Origin: Persicobacter sp. CCB-QB2
Lineage (GTDB): Bacteria > Bacteroidota > Bacteroidia > Cytophagales > Cyclobacteriaceae
NCBI RefSeq assembly: GCF_001274635.1
Contig: NZ_LBGV01000001.1
Span: 3,224,001-3,288,000 of the forward strand
Direction: 5' to 3'
Length of the DNA: 64,000 nt
A model generated the notes under the pieces. The model was not told the origin of the DNA and did no database searches. It was given only the letters and a program-made list of their open reading frames with translations. Numbering within the stretch: the first letter of the stretch is position 1; each line of letters starts with the position of its first letter. Made by a program: the position numbers and the translations under genes. Of the stretch, positions 8,028 to 16,045 are shown piece by piece.

Positions 8028-8750
8028 CTAGCCGGCAAACTCCTTCAAATCTTCAATTTTAATCAAACCTTCATACAAAGCTTTTCCAACGACTACCCCT
8101 TTGACACCAATTTCTTCAAGGCGTTTAATATCTTCAATAGAACGCACTCCACCACTATTCACCAGGTGAGCATCCGGAAACTGCTGCACCAATTGCTCCA
8201 TCATTTCAAAATTGGGGCCTTCCAGGGTTCCGTCTCTGGAAATATCCGTTACTTTAACAAACTTGAGTCCCCGGGAAGTAAAATATTCGATATGTTCTTC
8301 CAGCTTTATCATCGTATTCTTTCGCCAGGCATCCGTCATGATCATCCCTCCCAGCGCATCTGCCGCCATTGCAATACGTTCGCGCCCAAAGGTCATCAAC
8401 CACCCCACAAACAAACGGGAATTTTCCACCGGCAAGCCTCCGGCAGTCACACTTTTTGCCCCATATTCAAAAACTTTGTTTATGGCCCCATCGGTTAAAA
8501 CCCCTCCAGCAAAGTTCACCTTTAAGCTGGAGTGAGAACTTATGGTGTCGAGAATATCCAGATTCACCGGCTCCCGCTGCTTGGCCCCGTCCAAATCTAC
8601 CAAATGAATTTGTTCTACCCCCACGTCGAGAAATTTATTGGCCATGTCCACCGGAGAGGCGGAATATTCCACTGCCGTTTCATATTTTCCTTGATGCAGG
8701 CGAACCACTTTATTGCTTAATACTGCTAAAGAAGGGATAATTTCTATCAT
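8028..8750 (-). CDS. HisA-like TIM-barrel protein, catalytic Asp missing
   Basis: The 240-aa protein follows the HisA fold along its whole length (HLVDLDGAK, VNFAGGV, DISRDGTLEGP, VNSGGVRSIEDI, GKALYEG). HisA isomerises ProFAR in histidine synthesis. Canonical HisA begins IIPAIDxxxGKxVRL, where the Asp is the catalytic base. Here the strand reads IIPSLAVLSNKVVRL, so Ala replaces that Asp. The second catalytic Asp (AAD, about residue 127) is kept. No other his gene is nearby. It may be a clade-specific paralogue with another substrate, or a weak isomerase; an annotation of HisA activity should be treated with caution. Confidence 0.8.
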   Translation of the reverse strand: MIEIIPSLAVLSNKVVRLHQGKYETAVEYSASPVDMANKFLDVGVEQIHLVDLDGAKQREPVNLDILDTISSHSSLKVNFAGGVLTDGAINKVFEYGAKSVTAGGLPVENSRLFVGWLMTFGRERIAMAADALGGMIMTDAWRKNTMIKLEEHIEYFTSRGLKFVKVTDISRDGTLEGPNFEMMEQLVQQFPDAHLVNSGGVRSIEDIKRLEEIGVKGVVVGKALYEGLIKIEDLKEFAG

Positions 8751-9139
8751 TATGGTTTTGATTATTGTTGAGGTAAAAAAGTAACAGGTTTCATATGGTA
8801 ATATAACAAAAATCGCCTGTTTTCTGCTTCTTATTTGGTTTAATAAGGGAATTTATCCTATTCATCAGGGGATTTTAAGCCTCTGATTCCACAAACTAAG
8901 GGCAGTCCGCGGAAGCTATTTTTGCAGTCGTATTATTCACCGAAAATATCAATAAGTCTAAGCGTTTAATTTTCTCCAAGCATGGAGGTTGTCATTCCTG
9001 AGTTTCAAATAGCCCAAATTTAGGTAAGCCCCATTTCTCCTCCCTCATCAGCTTCCTTGGAAAAATATGGTAACAGGAAAAATTTCTTCCTTTTTCCCGC
9101 CTTACCGCTTCAGAAGGATTGAAACATAAATAAGCCCAC
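8751..9139. other. Intergenic: hisA-like promoter and repeat copy
   Basis: The first 180 bp carry the promoter of the HisA-like gene. From about 8929 the stretch is a diverged copy of the MITE-like repeat, which runs into the stop codon of the response-regulator gene. Confidence 0.6.
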
Positions 9140-9143
9140 CTAA
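8929..9143 (+). mobile_element. MITE-like repeat, diverged, plus orientation
   Basis: It keeps TATTATTCACCG at the left, the central TAGCCCAAATTTAGGTAAGC and CTCCTCCCTCATC blocks, GGAAAAATTTCTTCCTTTTTCCCGCC, and GGATTGAAACAT near the right end. The right terminus (CCCACCTAA) is mutated but still contains the CTA (9140-9142) that is the TAG stop of the response-regulator gene on the other strand. Confidence 0.65.
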
Positions 9144-9838
9144 GTCATCTCAGCCAAACGAAACCCCTGGCCGTGAATAGTTTGAATCAGGACAGAACTA
9201 TCCGCCTTCAGGTACTTCCGAAGTTTCGCAATATAAACATCCATGCTTCGGGCATTGAAATAGGAATCATCCTGCCAGATTTCTTTCAGGGCTTCGGAGC
9301 GGTCCATGGTTTGGTTTTTCTTCTTCACCAAAAGCTTCAATAATCCGGCTTCTTTGGCCGTCAGGTGGGTGGTGGTGCCTGCTACCGTTAACTCCTGCCG
9401 GTGAGCATCAAAAACACAATTTCCAAATTCAAATTTGACCATCTCCTGGTTTTGAGGCGCATCCGCATAGGTTCGTCTTAAAATAGCTTTCAGGCGAAGT
9501 AACAGCTCCTCCATTGAAAAAGGCTTGGTCATATAATCATCCGCCCCCAGGCTTAAGCCCTCCAGGGTATCCTCTTTCAGCGATTTGGCGGTCAGAAAAA
9601 TAAAGGGCACTTCTTTGCCAGAGGCCCGAATTTCCCTGGCCAGGGTAAAGCCATCTTTTTTGGGTAACATCACATCTAAAATGCAAAGATGAAATTCCTC
9701 TGACTTAAAGGTATCCCAGGCTTCCTCTCCATCCTGACACCAAACGGTGGGGAAGCCTTTAATGGTTAAGTATTCATGTAGAATCTGGCCAAGGCTGGGA
9801 TCATCTTCCACCAATAAAATTTTAGCGTTCTGTTCCAT
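9140..9838 (-). CDS. OmpR-family response regulator (RprY-like)
   Basis: The 232-aa protein has a receiver domain with the acidic pair EDD, the phospho-acceptor Asp in CILDVMLPKKDG, and the conserved Thr and Lys (FLTAKS, DDYMTKPF). A winged-helix DNA-binding domain follows, ending with TIHGQGFRL. The ORF is open further upstream, but ATG at 9838 (MEQNAKILLVEDD) is the natural start. It overlaps the end of the kinase gene by 17 bp, so kinase and regulator are co-translated. TTTTAAC repeats upstream of the kinase gene are its probable binding site. Confidence 0.92.
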   Translation of the reverse strand: MEQNAKILLVEDDPSLGQILHEYLTIKGFPTVWCQDGEEAWDTFKSEEFHLCILDVMLPKKDGFTLAREIRASGKEVPFIFLTAKSLKEDTLEGLSLGADDYMTKPFSMEELLLRLKAILRRTYADAPQNQEMVKFEFGNCVFDAHRQELTVAGTTTHLTAKEAGLLKLLVKKKNQTMDRSEALKEIWQDDSYFNARSMDVYIAKLRKYLKADSSVLIQTIHGQGFRLAEMT

Positions 9839-11570
9839 AAGGTAAAAATAAGGAAAAAGTGGATCCTTTCCCAAGTTGACTAATGACTTCAATTTGTGCC
9901 CCCAGCGCGTCCACAGCGGACTTCACATAGGAAAGCCCCAAGCCAAATCCCTTCACATTGTGAACATTCCCGGTGGGAATGCGATAAAATTTATCAAAAA
10001 TATTGCTCAAATGTTCTTTATTCATTCCGCAACCGTGGTCTTGCACGGTGATGCGCAATCCATTTTCTTCCTGACTTAAACTCAGGCTAATCCAGGGCGC
10101 TTCCGGAGAGTATTTATTGGCATTATCCAGCAGGTTCTCCACGATATTGGACAAATGCACCCGATCGGTTCGAATCACGGTGCGCTCCGCTTTCAGCTCA
10201 CAGATTACTTTTCCGCCTCTTTTTTCTACCTGAAGCGCAATATGTTCGGCCGATTGTCGCAAGATCTCTGCTACATCCACCGTCTCCCATTTTACCTTCA
10301 TCCGTTCGCGATCCATTCGGGCTACCTGCAAAACCTTTTCCACCTGTTGCCCCAATCGCTTATTCTCATTGCGAATAATGCCTAAATAGCGGTCCACAAT
10401 CGTCGGGGAAGTCCGCATATCAGGGTCTGCCAAAGCTTCACAAGCCAGGGAAACCGTAGCAATAGGTGTTTTGAATTCATGGGTCATATTATTGACGAAG
10501 TCATTTTTCATCACCGACAATTTCTTTTGGCGAAGAATAATATGAACCGCATAGGCAAAACAAAGGATCATCATCAACACCAAAAGAAGGGAAGAGCCCA
10601 TGGCAACGCCTACCTGTCCAATAAGGAAACGCTTCTTTTCAGGAAAATCCAGTAATAACTTGGTATTGGAACTAAAAAAATCATTGGGGTAAAGAATGGT
10701 TTTGAAATCCGTTTGTTTCAGATTTTGAAGTTGCCCCGGCTCCATATTATTCATCAGGAACTGATCATCCTGCATGACGGCATAATGGAAATTGATATTC
10801 ATTCCCCGCCGGGAAAGCTCTGCAGAAAGGAGAGAATCGAGCATATTTTTGTTCAACCGTTGCGCTACCGTTCTGGGGGCGGCAAACATTTGATCAACGA
10901 TTCTCTGGACCATTTTAGTCCTTTCCTCCATTTTCTTTTTTTGCTCCTCCAGGGCTTTTTCTTTTAATTCCGGCCAGTTTTTCTTCCATCCATTTTTCTT
11001 TAGTTGTGGGCTTGGATACTGAATAACGATCTGATCTCCGCTCTTCACTGCCGGCTCATGAAACTCCAGTAGAGAATCCCCGCTAATCACCTGAAAAGCG
11101 AAATGCCCATCCTGTCCATTGGAACTTTCCGCTGAAAAACTAAAGTCGAACTGCTGAGCTCCCTTTGGAAAGGCGCCGACATCAATATTGATGTCCAGCA
11201 TCATCTGCTGCATTTCTTGCTCCACGGCGGCCATCTGCTGTTCAAAAGAATTCATGGCATTTAATCTTGCCTGCAAAGAATTTTGAAAAAAGCCATTTTG
11301 AAGACCATGCCTGCCGCCTGGAGATTGCTGATTAACCCAATAGAAAAAATCCGTATCTACCAATACCTCCTGCTGCTTCTGTACCCGGTGCAACACCTCT
11401 TGTTGTTCCAAATTGGCCGCCACCGCATTCAAGGCCAGGTGCACATCCTGATTAAAACGCTCCTCATTCACTTTCATGGCATTGCCGACCCAATACAATT
11501 GGAAAGCCAGCAGGCCCAATGTGGACAAGCACATGATTAAAATGACAATATTGAGATTTCTCTTATTCAT
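9822..11570 (-). CDS. Sensor histidine kinase (RprX-like)
   Basis: The 582-aa inner-membrane kinase has one hydrophobic helix at residues 8-28, a periplasmic domain of about 300 residues rich in Gln, Glu and Met, and a second helix at about 335-357. The cytoplasmic kinase core follows: H-box MTHEFKTPIA (His at about 364), N-box NLLDNANKYS, G1 DHGCG, F-box and G2 GFGLGL. It phosphorylates the overlapping response regulator. The large Met- and Gln-rich periplasmic sensor has no ligand-binding fold I recognise. Confidence 0.93.
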   Translation of the reverse strand: MNKRNLNIVILIMCLSTLGLLAFQLYWVGNAMKVNEERFNQDVHLALNAVAANLEQQEVLHRVQKQQEVLVDTDFFYWVNQQSPGGRHGLQNGFFQNSLQARLNAMNSFEQQMAAVEQEMQQMMLDINIDVGAFPKGAQQFDFSFSAESSNGQDGHFAFQVISGDSLLEFHEPAVKSGDQIVIQYPSPQLKKNGWKKNWPELKEKALEEQKKKMEERTKMVQRIVDQMFAAPRTVAQRLNKNMLDSLLSAELSRRGMNINFHYAVMQDDQFLMNNMEPGQLQNLKQTDFKTILYPNDFFSSNTKLLLDFPEKKRFLIGQVGVAMGSSLLLVLMMILCFAYAVHIILRQKKLSVMKNDFVNNMTHEFKTPIATVSLACEALADPDMRTSPTIVDRYLGIIRNENKRLGQQVEKVLQVARMDRERMKVKWETVDVAEILRQSAEHIALQVEKRGGKVICELKAERTVIRTDRVHLSNIVENLLDNANKYSPEAPWISLSLSQEENGLRITVQDHGCGMNKEHLSNIFDKFYRIPTGNVHNVKGFGLGLSYVKSAVDALGAQIEVISQLGKGSTFSLFLPYGTER

Positions 11571-11634
11571 AGCCCTGGGGTTATGCCCCCTAATTTAAGG
11601 GCTAATTTCAAATCTCTATGGCCCGCCACCTGCC

Positions 11635-11672
11635 TTTTAACATCTTTTAACTTGTTTTAACAGGGCATTAAC
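11635..11672. promoter_or_regulatory. Tandem TTTTAAC repeats, probable response-regulator operator
   Basis: TTTTAAC starts at 11635, 11645 and 11655, exactly 10 bp apart, with a degenerate CATTAAC at 11666. Direct repeats on one helical face are the classic binding pattern of OmpR-family regulators. The array lies between the divergent kinase/regulator operon and the secreted coiled-coil gene, 65 bp from the kinase start and 60-97 bp before the other start. Confidence 0.7.
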
Positions 11673-11731
11673 AAAATAAACCAATGGTATCCAATACCTT
11701 AGCGGCTGAAAATTCATCAAACACCAGCCCT

Positions 11732-12685
11732 ATGAAAAAGCTAAAACTCCTCCTTTTGTGCCTCCTGTCAATGAACCTTTCGCTTATGGCGCAGGAAGCT
11801 TCACAAAAGTTCAGCCTCAAAATGATGACCGTGGACCAGGAAGGTAATAAAGTCACCATTGAACGCGAATACGACAGCCCTGAGGCCATGCAAAAAGATC
11901 GGGAAAAGCTGAAAAAAGAAATGCAGGAAGCCGGCATGGCAGATTTCCAAATGCATTCTTTCCCGCATGGTGAAGAAGCTTTTCACTTCCCTTTTGCATT
12001 GGATTCCGGAGCGCAATTCAATATGGATTTTAATTTCGAATTTGATCATGAAAAACTGGATTCCATGGTGCAAATAAAGATGAAGCAGGTGAAGGTTTTA
12101 GAGGACAGTATGACGCATCCTTTTGTATTTATCACTGAGGGGGACTCCACAGCGGCGGATGTATTGGTCTGGAAAAACCAGCTAGAGGGACTCCCAACGG
12201 AAGAAGAAATAAAAGCCATGGAAGAAAAACTGATGAAGCAGCTGGAAAAAACAAAACTGAACCAGCTGGAAATTGAAAAAATCATTGAAACCACTACCAA
12301 CGCCCTGGCGGAGGCCAAACAAAACACCGCTTTTCAGGAAAATATTTTTTTCCATCACCCCCATTCCCGAAACCATAGAACAGTGAAAATTGCAGACCTT
12401 AATCAGGCTGAACAAAGCGAAAGCAAATGGAAAAGCCTCCCTTTAGAAAGAATTCAATTAAAGGCCAGTCCCGGTCAAATTGAGCTCAGCTTTAGCGCTC
12501 CATCAAAAAATACGCTGATCCAATTATTAGACGCTGAAATGCAAGCCCTCTATCAGGAAGAATACAATGGTTTTGACGGCCATTATGAAGGCGCTATCTC
12601 CACTCAAAATCTCCAAAATGGTCACTATCGATTGCAAATCATCCAGGGAAAAAAAGCCTATCAGAAAAAAATAGTGGTAGAATAG
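11732..12685 (+). CDS. Secreted coiled-coil protein with T9SS-like C-terminal domain
   Basis: From the ATG at 11732 the 317-aa product starts with a signal peptide (MKKLKLLLLCLLSMNLSLMA, cleaved near AQEAS). The middle is charged and predicted helical, with a long Glu/Lys/Gln coiled coil at about residues 155-205. The last 65 residues end NGHYRLQIIQGKKAYQKKIVVE in form: beta strands, LxxGxYxLxI and a basic terminus, as in type IX secretion sorting domains. It is divergent from the two-component operon and shares its operator region, so it is a likely regulon member. An earlier in-frame ATG at 11684 would bury the signal peptide. Function unknown. Confidence 0.75.
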   Translation: MKKLKLLLLCLLSMNLSLMAQEASQKFSLKMMTVDQEGNKVTIEREYDSPEAMQKDREKLKKEMQEAGMADFQMHSFPHGEEAFHFPFALDSGAQFNMDFNFEFDHEKLDSMVQIKMKQVKVLEDSMTHPFVFITEGDSTAADVLVWKNQLEGLPTEEEIKAMEEKLMKQLEKTKLNQLEIEKIIETTTNALAEAKQNTAFQENIFFHHPHSRNHRTVKIADLNQAEQSESKWKSLPLERIQLKASPGQIELSFSAPSKNTLIQLLDAEMQALYQEEYNGFDGHYEGAISTQNLQNGHYRLQIIQGKKAYQKKIVVE

Positions 12686-12710
12686 CTACTCATTTTCATA
12701 ATCCATCCCC

Positions 12711-12749
12711 GAACAGCAGAAGCTTTCGCTTTTTGCTGTTCTTTTTTTA
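12711..12749 (+). terminator. Terminator of the coiled-coil secreted protein gene
   Basis: AACAGCA pairs with TGCTGTT, with an inner AGC/GCT pair and a TTTC loop, followed by seven T. It lies 26 bp after the stop codon. Confidence 0.8.
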
Positions 12750-13239
12750 CACAGACAAGCGCGAATATTTTTTAACAAAAAGGAATTTGCACTTTTTAAA
12801 CTTTATTTCATTCTCACAACCCTTTCTTTTTTTCTCTTATCGAAAGCCAAAATACCAGTAATCGAAGGGCTAAGGCAAATTTGGCCCTTAAATTACCTGC
12901 ATGTTATGATTCTCGAAATCCTCCTCTAAATTATTATATCCTAAAGCTTTGACAGTCCAAAAGCATAGATTTAGATTAGAAAATTAATATTTTGATTTGA
13001 AAAAATACCTAAAAGGGGGTTTTATTAATTTTTAAAGAAGTTAAAAGCCATCAAGAAATCCCTTTTATTTTCTTTGAAGAGATTTATTACATTTGGTCAC
13101 GGTTGTTAGAAAGAGTAGAACCCAAAATTTGAACCGACGCTAGAAATCAGTCTCTTACCATTTTGTACTATTTTTAGCTATAGTCTCCACTTCTTTGGCC
13201 GCTCCATTCCCAAAAACACCGAATCCGCCCACAAGTCGT

Positions 13240-13247
13240 TACTTTTG
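13240..13247 (+). promoter_or_regulatory. Candidate -7 box for nrdJ
   Basis: TACTTTTG matches the Bacteroidota TAnnTTTG element and lies 55 bp upstream of the nrdJ start. No clear -33 TTG partner is seen, so support is modest. Confidence 0.3.
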
Positions 13248-13301
13248 TCATGAAATGGGCGGTGATAAATCAATTTTTCACCCAAAATATTGGAGAGACT
13301 C

Positions 13302-15578
13302 ATGTCCGAGAACGCCGCCACTCAAACCCTGAACCAAGAACAAAAAGAAGTAAAAGTGATCCAACCCAAACATATCGTAAAACGAAACGGAAAGCGCGTG
13401 GTTTTCGACCCACAAAAAATTGCCAATGCATTGGATAAATGTTTTGCAAATGTGGGCCGTCAGCCATCAGAATTGAAGACCCTAATTGACAGTCTTACTG
13501 AAAGAGTGGTCAACATTGTCTCCGCACAGTATGATGTACCGACGGTGGAAAATATTCAGGATATTGTGGAGATGACGCTTCAGGCGGAGGGAGAATACGC
13601 AGCGGCAAAGCACTACATCCTTTATCGTGCTGAGCATGCGAAAATGCGTGAAAGTCGTCCAATACCGCAGGAAGTAAAAGAAGACTTTGCGGCCTCAGAC
13701 GTTTACTTCCCGACACAACTACAAAAATTTCAATTTTACGATAAATACTCCCGTTTTGGCTATGAAAAAGGCCGACGAGAAACCTGGATTGAAACCGTTG
13801 ACCGGGCGGTGGATTTCATGAAGGAATTATCTGAGAGCAGATTACCTGCCTCCGATTATGAAAGATTACGCAAAGGCATTCTGGAGATGCGTGTAATGCC
13901 TTCGATGAGGCTATTGGCGATGGCGGGTCCGGCGGCGCGTCGTAACAATATGTCCATTTACAACTGTTCTTACTTACCAGTAGACTCCATGGACTCCTTT
14001 GTGGAAGCCCTGTTGATCTCAATGGCGGGCTGCGGCGTAGGCTTCTCGGTAGAGAACGAACATATTGAAAAGTTCCCAAGAATTAAACGCCAAAAAGGAC
14101 AAACGCTGGCTACCCACGTGGTCAAAGATACGACTGAGGGTTGGGGAGAATCTCTAAGAGCTGGACTGGATGCCTGGTTCAAAGGTTATGACATTAAATT
14201 TGATTATTCTTTAGTTCGCCCGGCAGGTGCGGTATTGCGCATTAAAGGTGGCCGTGCTTCCGGTCCTGAGCCATTGCGTCAAATGCTGGATTTTGCCCGT
14301 GCAAGAATCATTGCACGCCAGGGTAGCTTCCTAAGATCATTGGATGCGCACGACATTATGTGTGCGATTGGTTCAGCCGCAGTATCCGGTGGGGTACGCC
14401 GTACGGCGATGATTTCTCTATTCGACTTTGATGATGACGCGATGCGTCATTCTAAAGACGGGGATTTTTGGAGAACCAACCCACAGCGCTGGAACGCCAA
14501 TAACTCTGCGGTATGGCCGGATCGTGAATTGTCTCAGGCAGAAATTGCCAAGTACATGTTAGACATGGTACATTCTGAGCGTGGTGAGCCTGGTATTTTC
14601 AACCGAAAAGCAGCCATTGCTACCATGCCTGAACGAAGAAAAGAGGCGCGCTTCGGAACCAATCCTTGTGGAGAAATCATCCTTCGTCCATTTGAATTCT
14701 GTAACCTTTCCGTAGCGGTGGCCCGTCCGGAAGATTCATTGGAAGACCTGAAAGAAAAAGTAGAATTAGCCACCATCATTGGAACAATTCAATCAATGGC
14801 CACTCACTTCCCCGGGCTTCGTGAACAATGGAGAAAGAACTGTGAGGAAGAGCGTTTATTGGGTGTGGACATCAACGGACAGTTGGATAGCCCATTAGCA
14901 CAGGATCCAAAAGTGATGGCAGAATTAAGGGATTTGGCAGTAGATGTGAATGCGCGTTATGCAATGGTGTTGGGCATCAATCAGTCTGCTTCGGTTACTT
15001 GTGTGAAGCCCTCCGGCAACTCCTCTCAGCTATTGAATTGCTCGCCGGGTATTCACTCTCGCTGGGCTCCTTATTATATTCGAAATGTAAGGGTAGGAGC
15101 TGCCACTCCTATTTACAAGGTATTGAAAACTTCAGGCGTACCGATGGATCCGGAGAATGGACAAACTGCCGACAATGCCACAACCTGGGTGGCACACTTC
15201 CCGGTCAAAGCTCCGGAAGGCGCAGTTACCCGCAATGACCGCTCTGCACTGGAGCAGTGCGAATATTGGTTAAGGGTGAAATCAAATTATACGGAACATA
15301 ACCCTTCGGTGACCATCACCTATAAGCAGGATGAAGTGTTGGATATCATTCGTTGGGTATGGGAAAATCAAAATCGTATTGGAGGCATGACCTTCCTTCC
15401 GGCTTATGATGCTCAATTTGATCAAATGCCATATGTGGAAATTGACCAGGCCACTTATGAAAAATTAAGTGCGGAATTCCCTGAAATTGATTTCTCGAAA
15501 ATTTACCGTTTTGAGGAAGAAGATTATACCACGGCCGCTCAGGAATTAGCTTGTATGGCCGGCCAGTGTGATATTTAA
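13302..15578 (+). CDS. nrdJ: Adenosylcobalamin-dependent ribonucleotide reductase (class II)
   Basis: This B12-dependent enzyme reduces ribonucleotides to deoxyribonucleotides without oxygen-sensitive or oxygen-requiring cofactors. The 758-aa chain carries an N-terminal ATP-cone (KRNGKRVVFDPQKIANAL). The radical core follows, with NCSYLPVDS, the substrate loop NPCGEIILRPFEFCNLS and a second redox Cys region. It ends CMAGQCDI, a CX4C pair as in the monomeric Lactobacillus-type reductase. The ATG at 13302 is preceded by GGAGAG; the ORF also opens at a TTG four codons earlier. The TAA stop lies inside the terminal inverted repeat of a MITE-like element. The reading implies B12 uptake or synthesis elsewhere. 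Confidence 0.93.
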   Translation: MSENAATQTLNQEQKEVKVIQPKHIVKRNGKRVVFDPQKIANALDKCFANVGRQPSELKTLIDSLTERVVNIVSAQYDVPTVENIQDIVEMTLQAEGEYAAAKHYILYRAEHAKMRESRPIPQEVKEDFAASDVYFPTQLQKFQFYDKYSRFGYEKGRRETWIETVDRAVDFMKELSESRLPASDYERLRKGILEMRVMPSMRLLAMAGPAARRNNMSIYNCSYLPVDSMDSFVEALLISMAGCGVGFSVENEHIEKFPRIKRQKGQTLATHVVKDTTEGWGESLRAGLDAWFKGYDIKFDYSLVRPAGAVLRIKGGRASGPEPLRQMLDFARARIIARQGSFLRSLDAHDIMCAIGSAAVSGGVRRTAMISLFDFDDDAMRHSKDGDFWRTNPQRWNANNSAVWPDRELSQAEIAKYMLDMVHSERGEPGIFNRKAAIATMPERRKEARFGTNPCGEIILRPFEFCNLSVAVARPEDSLEDLKEKVELATIIGTIQSMATHFPGLREQWRKNCEEERLLGVDINGQLDSPLAQDPKVMAELRDLAVDVNARYAMVLGINQSASVTCVKPSGNSSQLLNCSPGIHSRWAPYYIRNVRVGAATPIYKVLKTSGVPMDPENGQTADNATTWVAHFPVKAPEGAVTRNDRSALEQCEYWLRVKSNYTEHNPSVTITYKQDEVLDIIRWVWENQNRIGGMTFLPAYDAQFDQMPYVEIDQATYEKLSAEFPEIDFSKIYRFEEEDYTTAAQELACMAGQCDI

Positions 15579-15797
15579 CCCTAATTATTCACCGCCAAAT
15601 TTATCAAGCCAACACAAGTGACATAATTTCAAGTCTTTAAACCTAATTTTCTTTGAATTATAATAGCCCAAATTTTGGAAAGCTTGCTTTCTCCTCATTC
15701 ATCTGTTTCGTTGGAAAAAACTCGAAATAGGAAAAATTCCTTCATTTTTTCCGCCTTACAGCTAAACGAGGATTAAAGCATGAATAATGCGGGTTAA
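15575..15797 (+). mobile_element. MITE-like 223-bp repeat, reference copy
   Basis: This copy best shows the structure. It begins TTAACCCTAATTATTCA and ends TGAATAATGCGGGTTAA; these 17-mers are inverted repeats with two differences. Inside are a GCCCAAATTTTGG block, AAGCTTGCTTTCTCCTC, an A/T-rich hairpin (GGAAAAAA ... TTTTTTCC) and GCTAAACGAGGATT. No ORF is present. It sits between the nrdJ stop codon, which it overlaps, and the nrdJ terminator (15817-15853), as if inserted at a TTAA that was the end of the gene. Confidence 0.85.
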
Positions 15798-15816
15798 TCA
15801 AACAGTTAAATATTGT

Positions 15817-15853
15817 TAAAAGCCGTTTTCTTAACTGAAAACGGCTTTTTTTT
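15817..15853 (+). terminator. nrdJ intrinsic terminator
   Basis: AAAAGCCGTTTTC and GAAAACGGCTTTT form a long stem around TTAACT, followed by T8. It is separated from the gene by the whole repeat copy, so transcripts of nrdJ should include the element. Confidence 0.9.
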
Positions 15854-16045
15854 AATCTTTCGTATAATAATTTCCTTTAGTTTTGAAAAAACAAGGAACA
15901 AATAATGAGTAAATGGCCATTAAGATTGCTATTGACCTCATTTTGTCACTTTTCGTATATTTATCTAACAGGAATCGGCTTGATTTTTGTAAAAGGATAA
16001 ATTCAGATTTCTTTTTTAGGTCCTTAACCACCTATACTCAGCAAT
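15854..16045. other. Short intergenic region before the kinase gene
   Basis: This 190-bp AT-rich stretch should hold the promoter for the downstream Ser/Thr kinase. No repeat or hairpin was seen. Confidence 0.3.

Larger units (their letters stand above)
12686..13301. other. Intergenic upstream of nrdJ
   Basis: It begins with a terminator (12711-12749), then about 480 bp of AT-rich DNA without ORFs. A TACTTTTG box at 13240-13247 fits the TAnnTTTG -7 consensus and would start transcription roughly 50 bp before nrdJ. I looked for a cobalamin riboswitch, expected for a B12 enzyme, and saw none of its conserved boxes; nor did I see a clear NrdR box pair. Confidence 0.5.

Noticed and set aside
12686..13301. 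Cobalamin riboswitch before nrdJ
   Set aside because: Expected on biological grounds, but none of the conserved B12-box blocks are visible.
13250..13438. 62-codon plus ORF overlapping the start of nrdJ
   Set aside because: Out-of-frame shadow of the reductase gene, rich in Arg and Lys.
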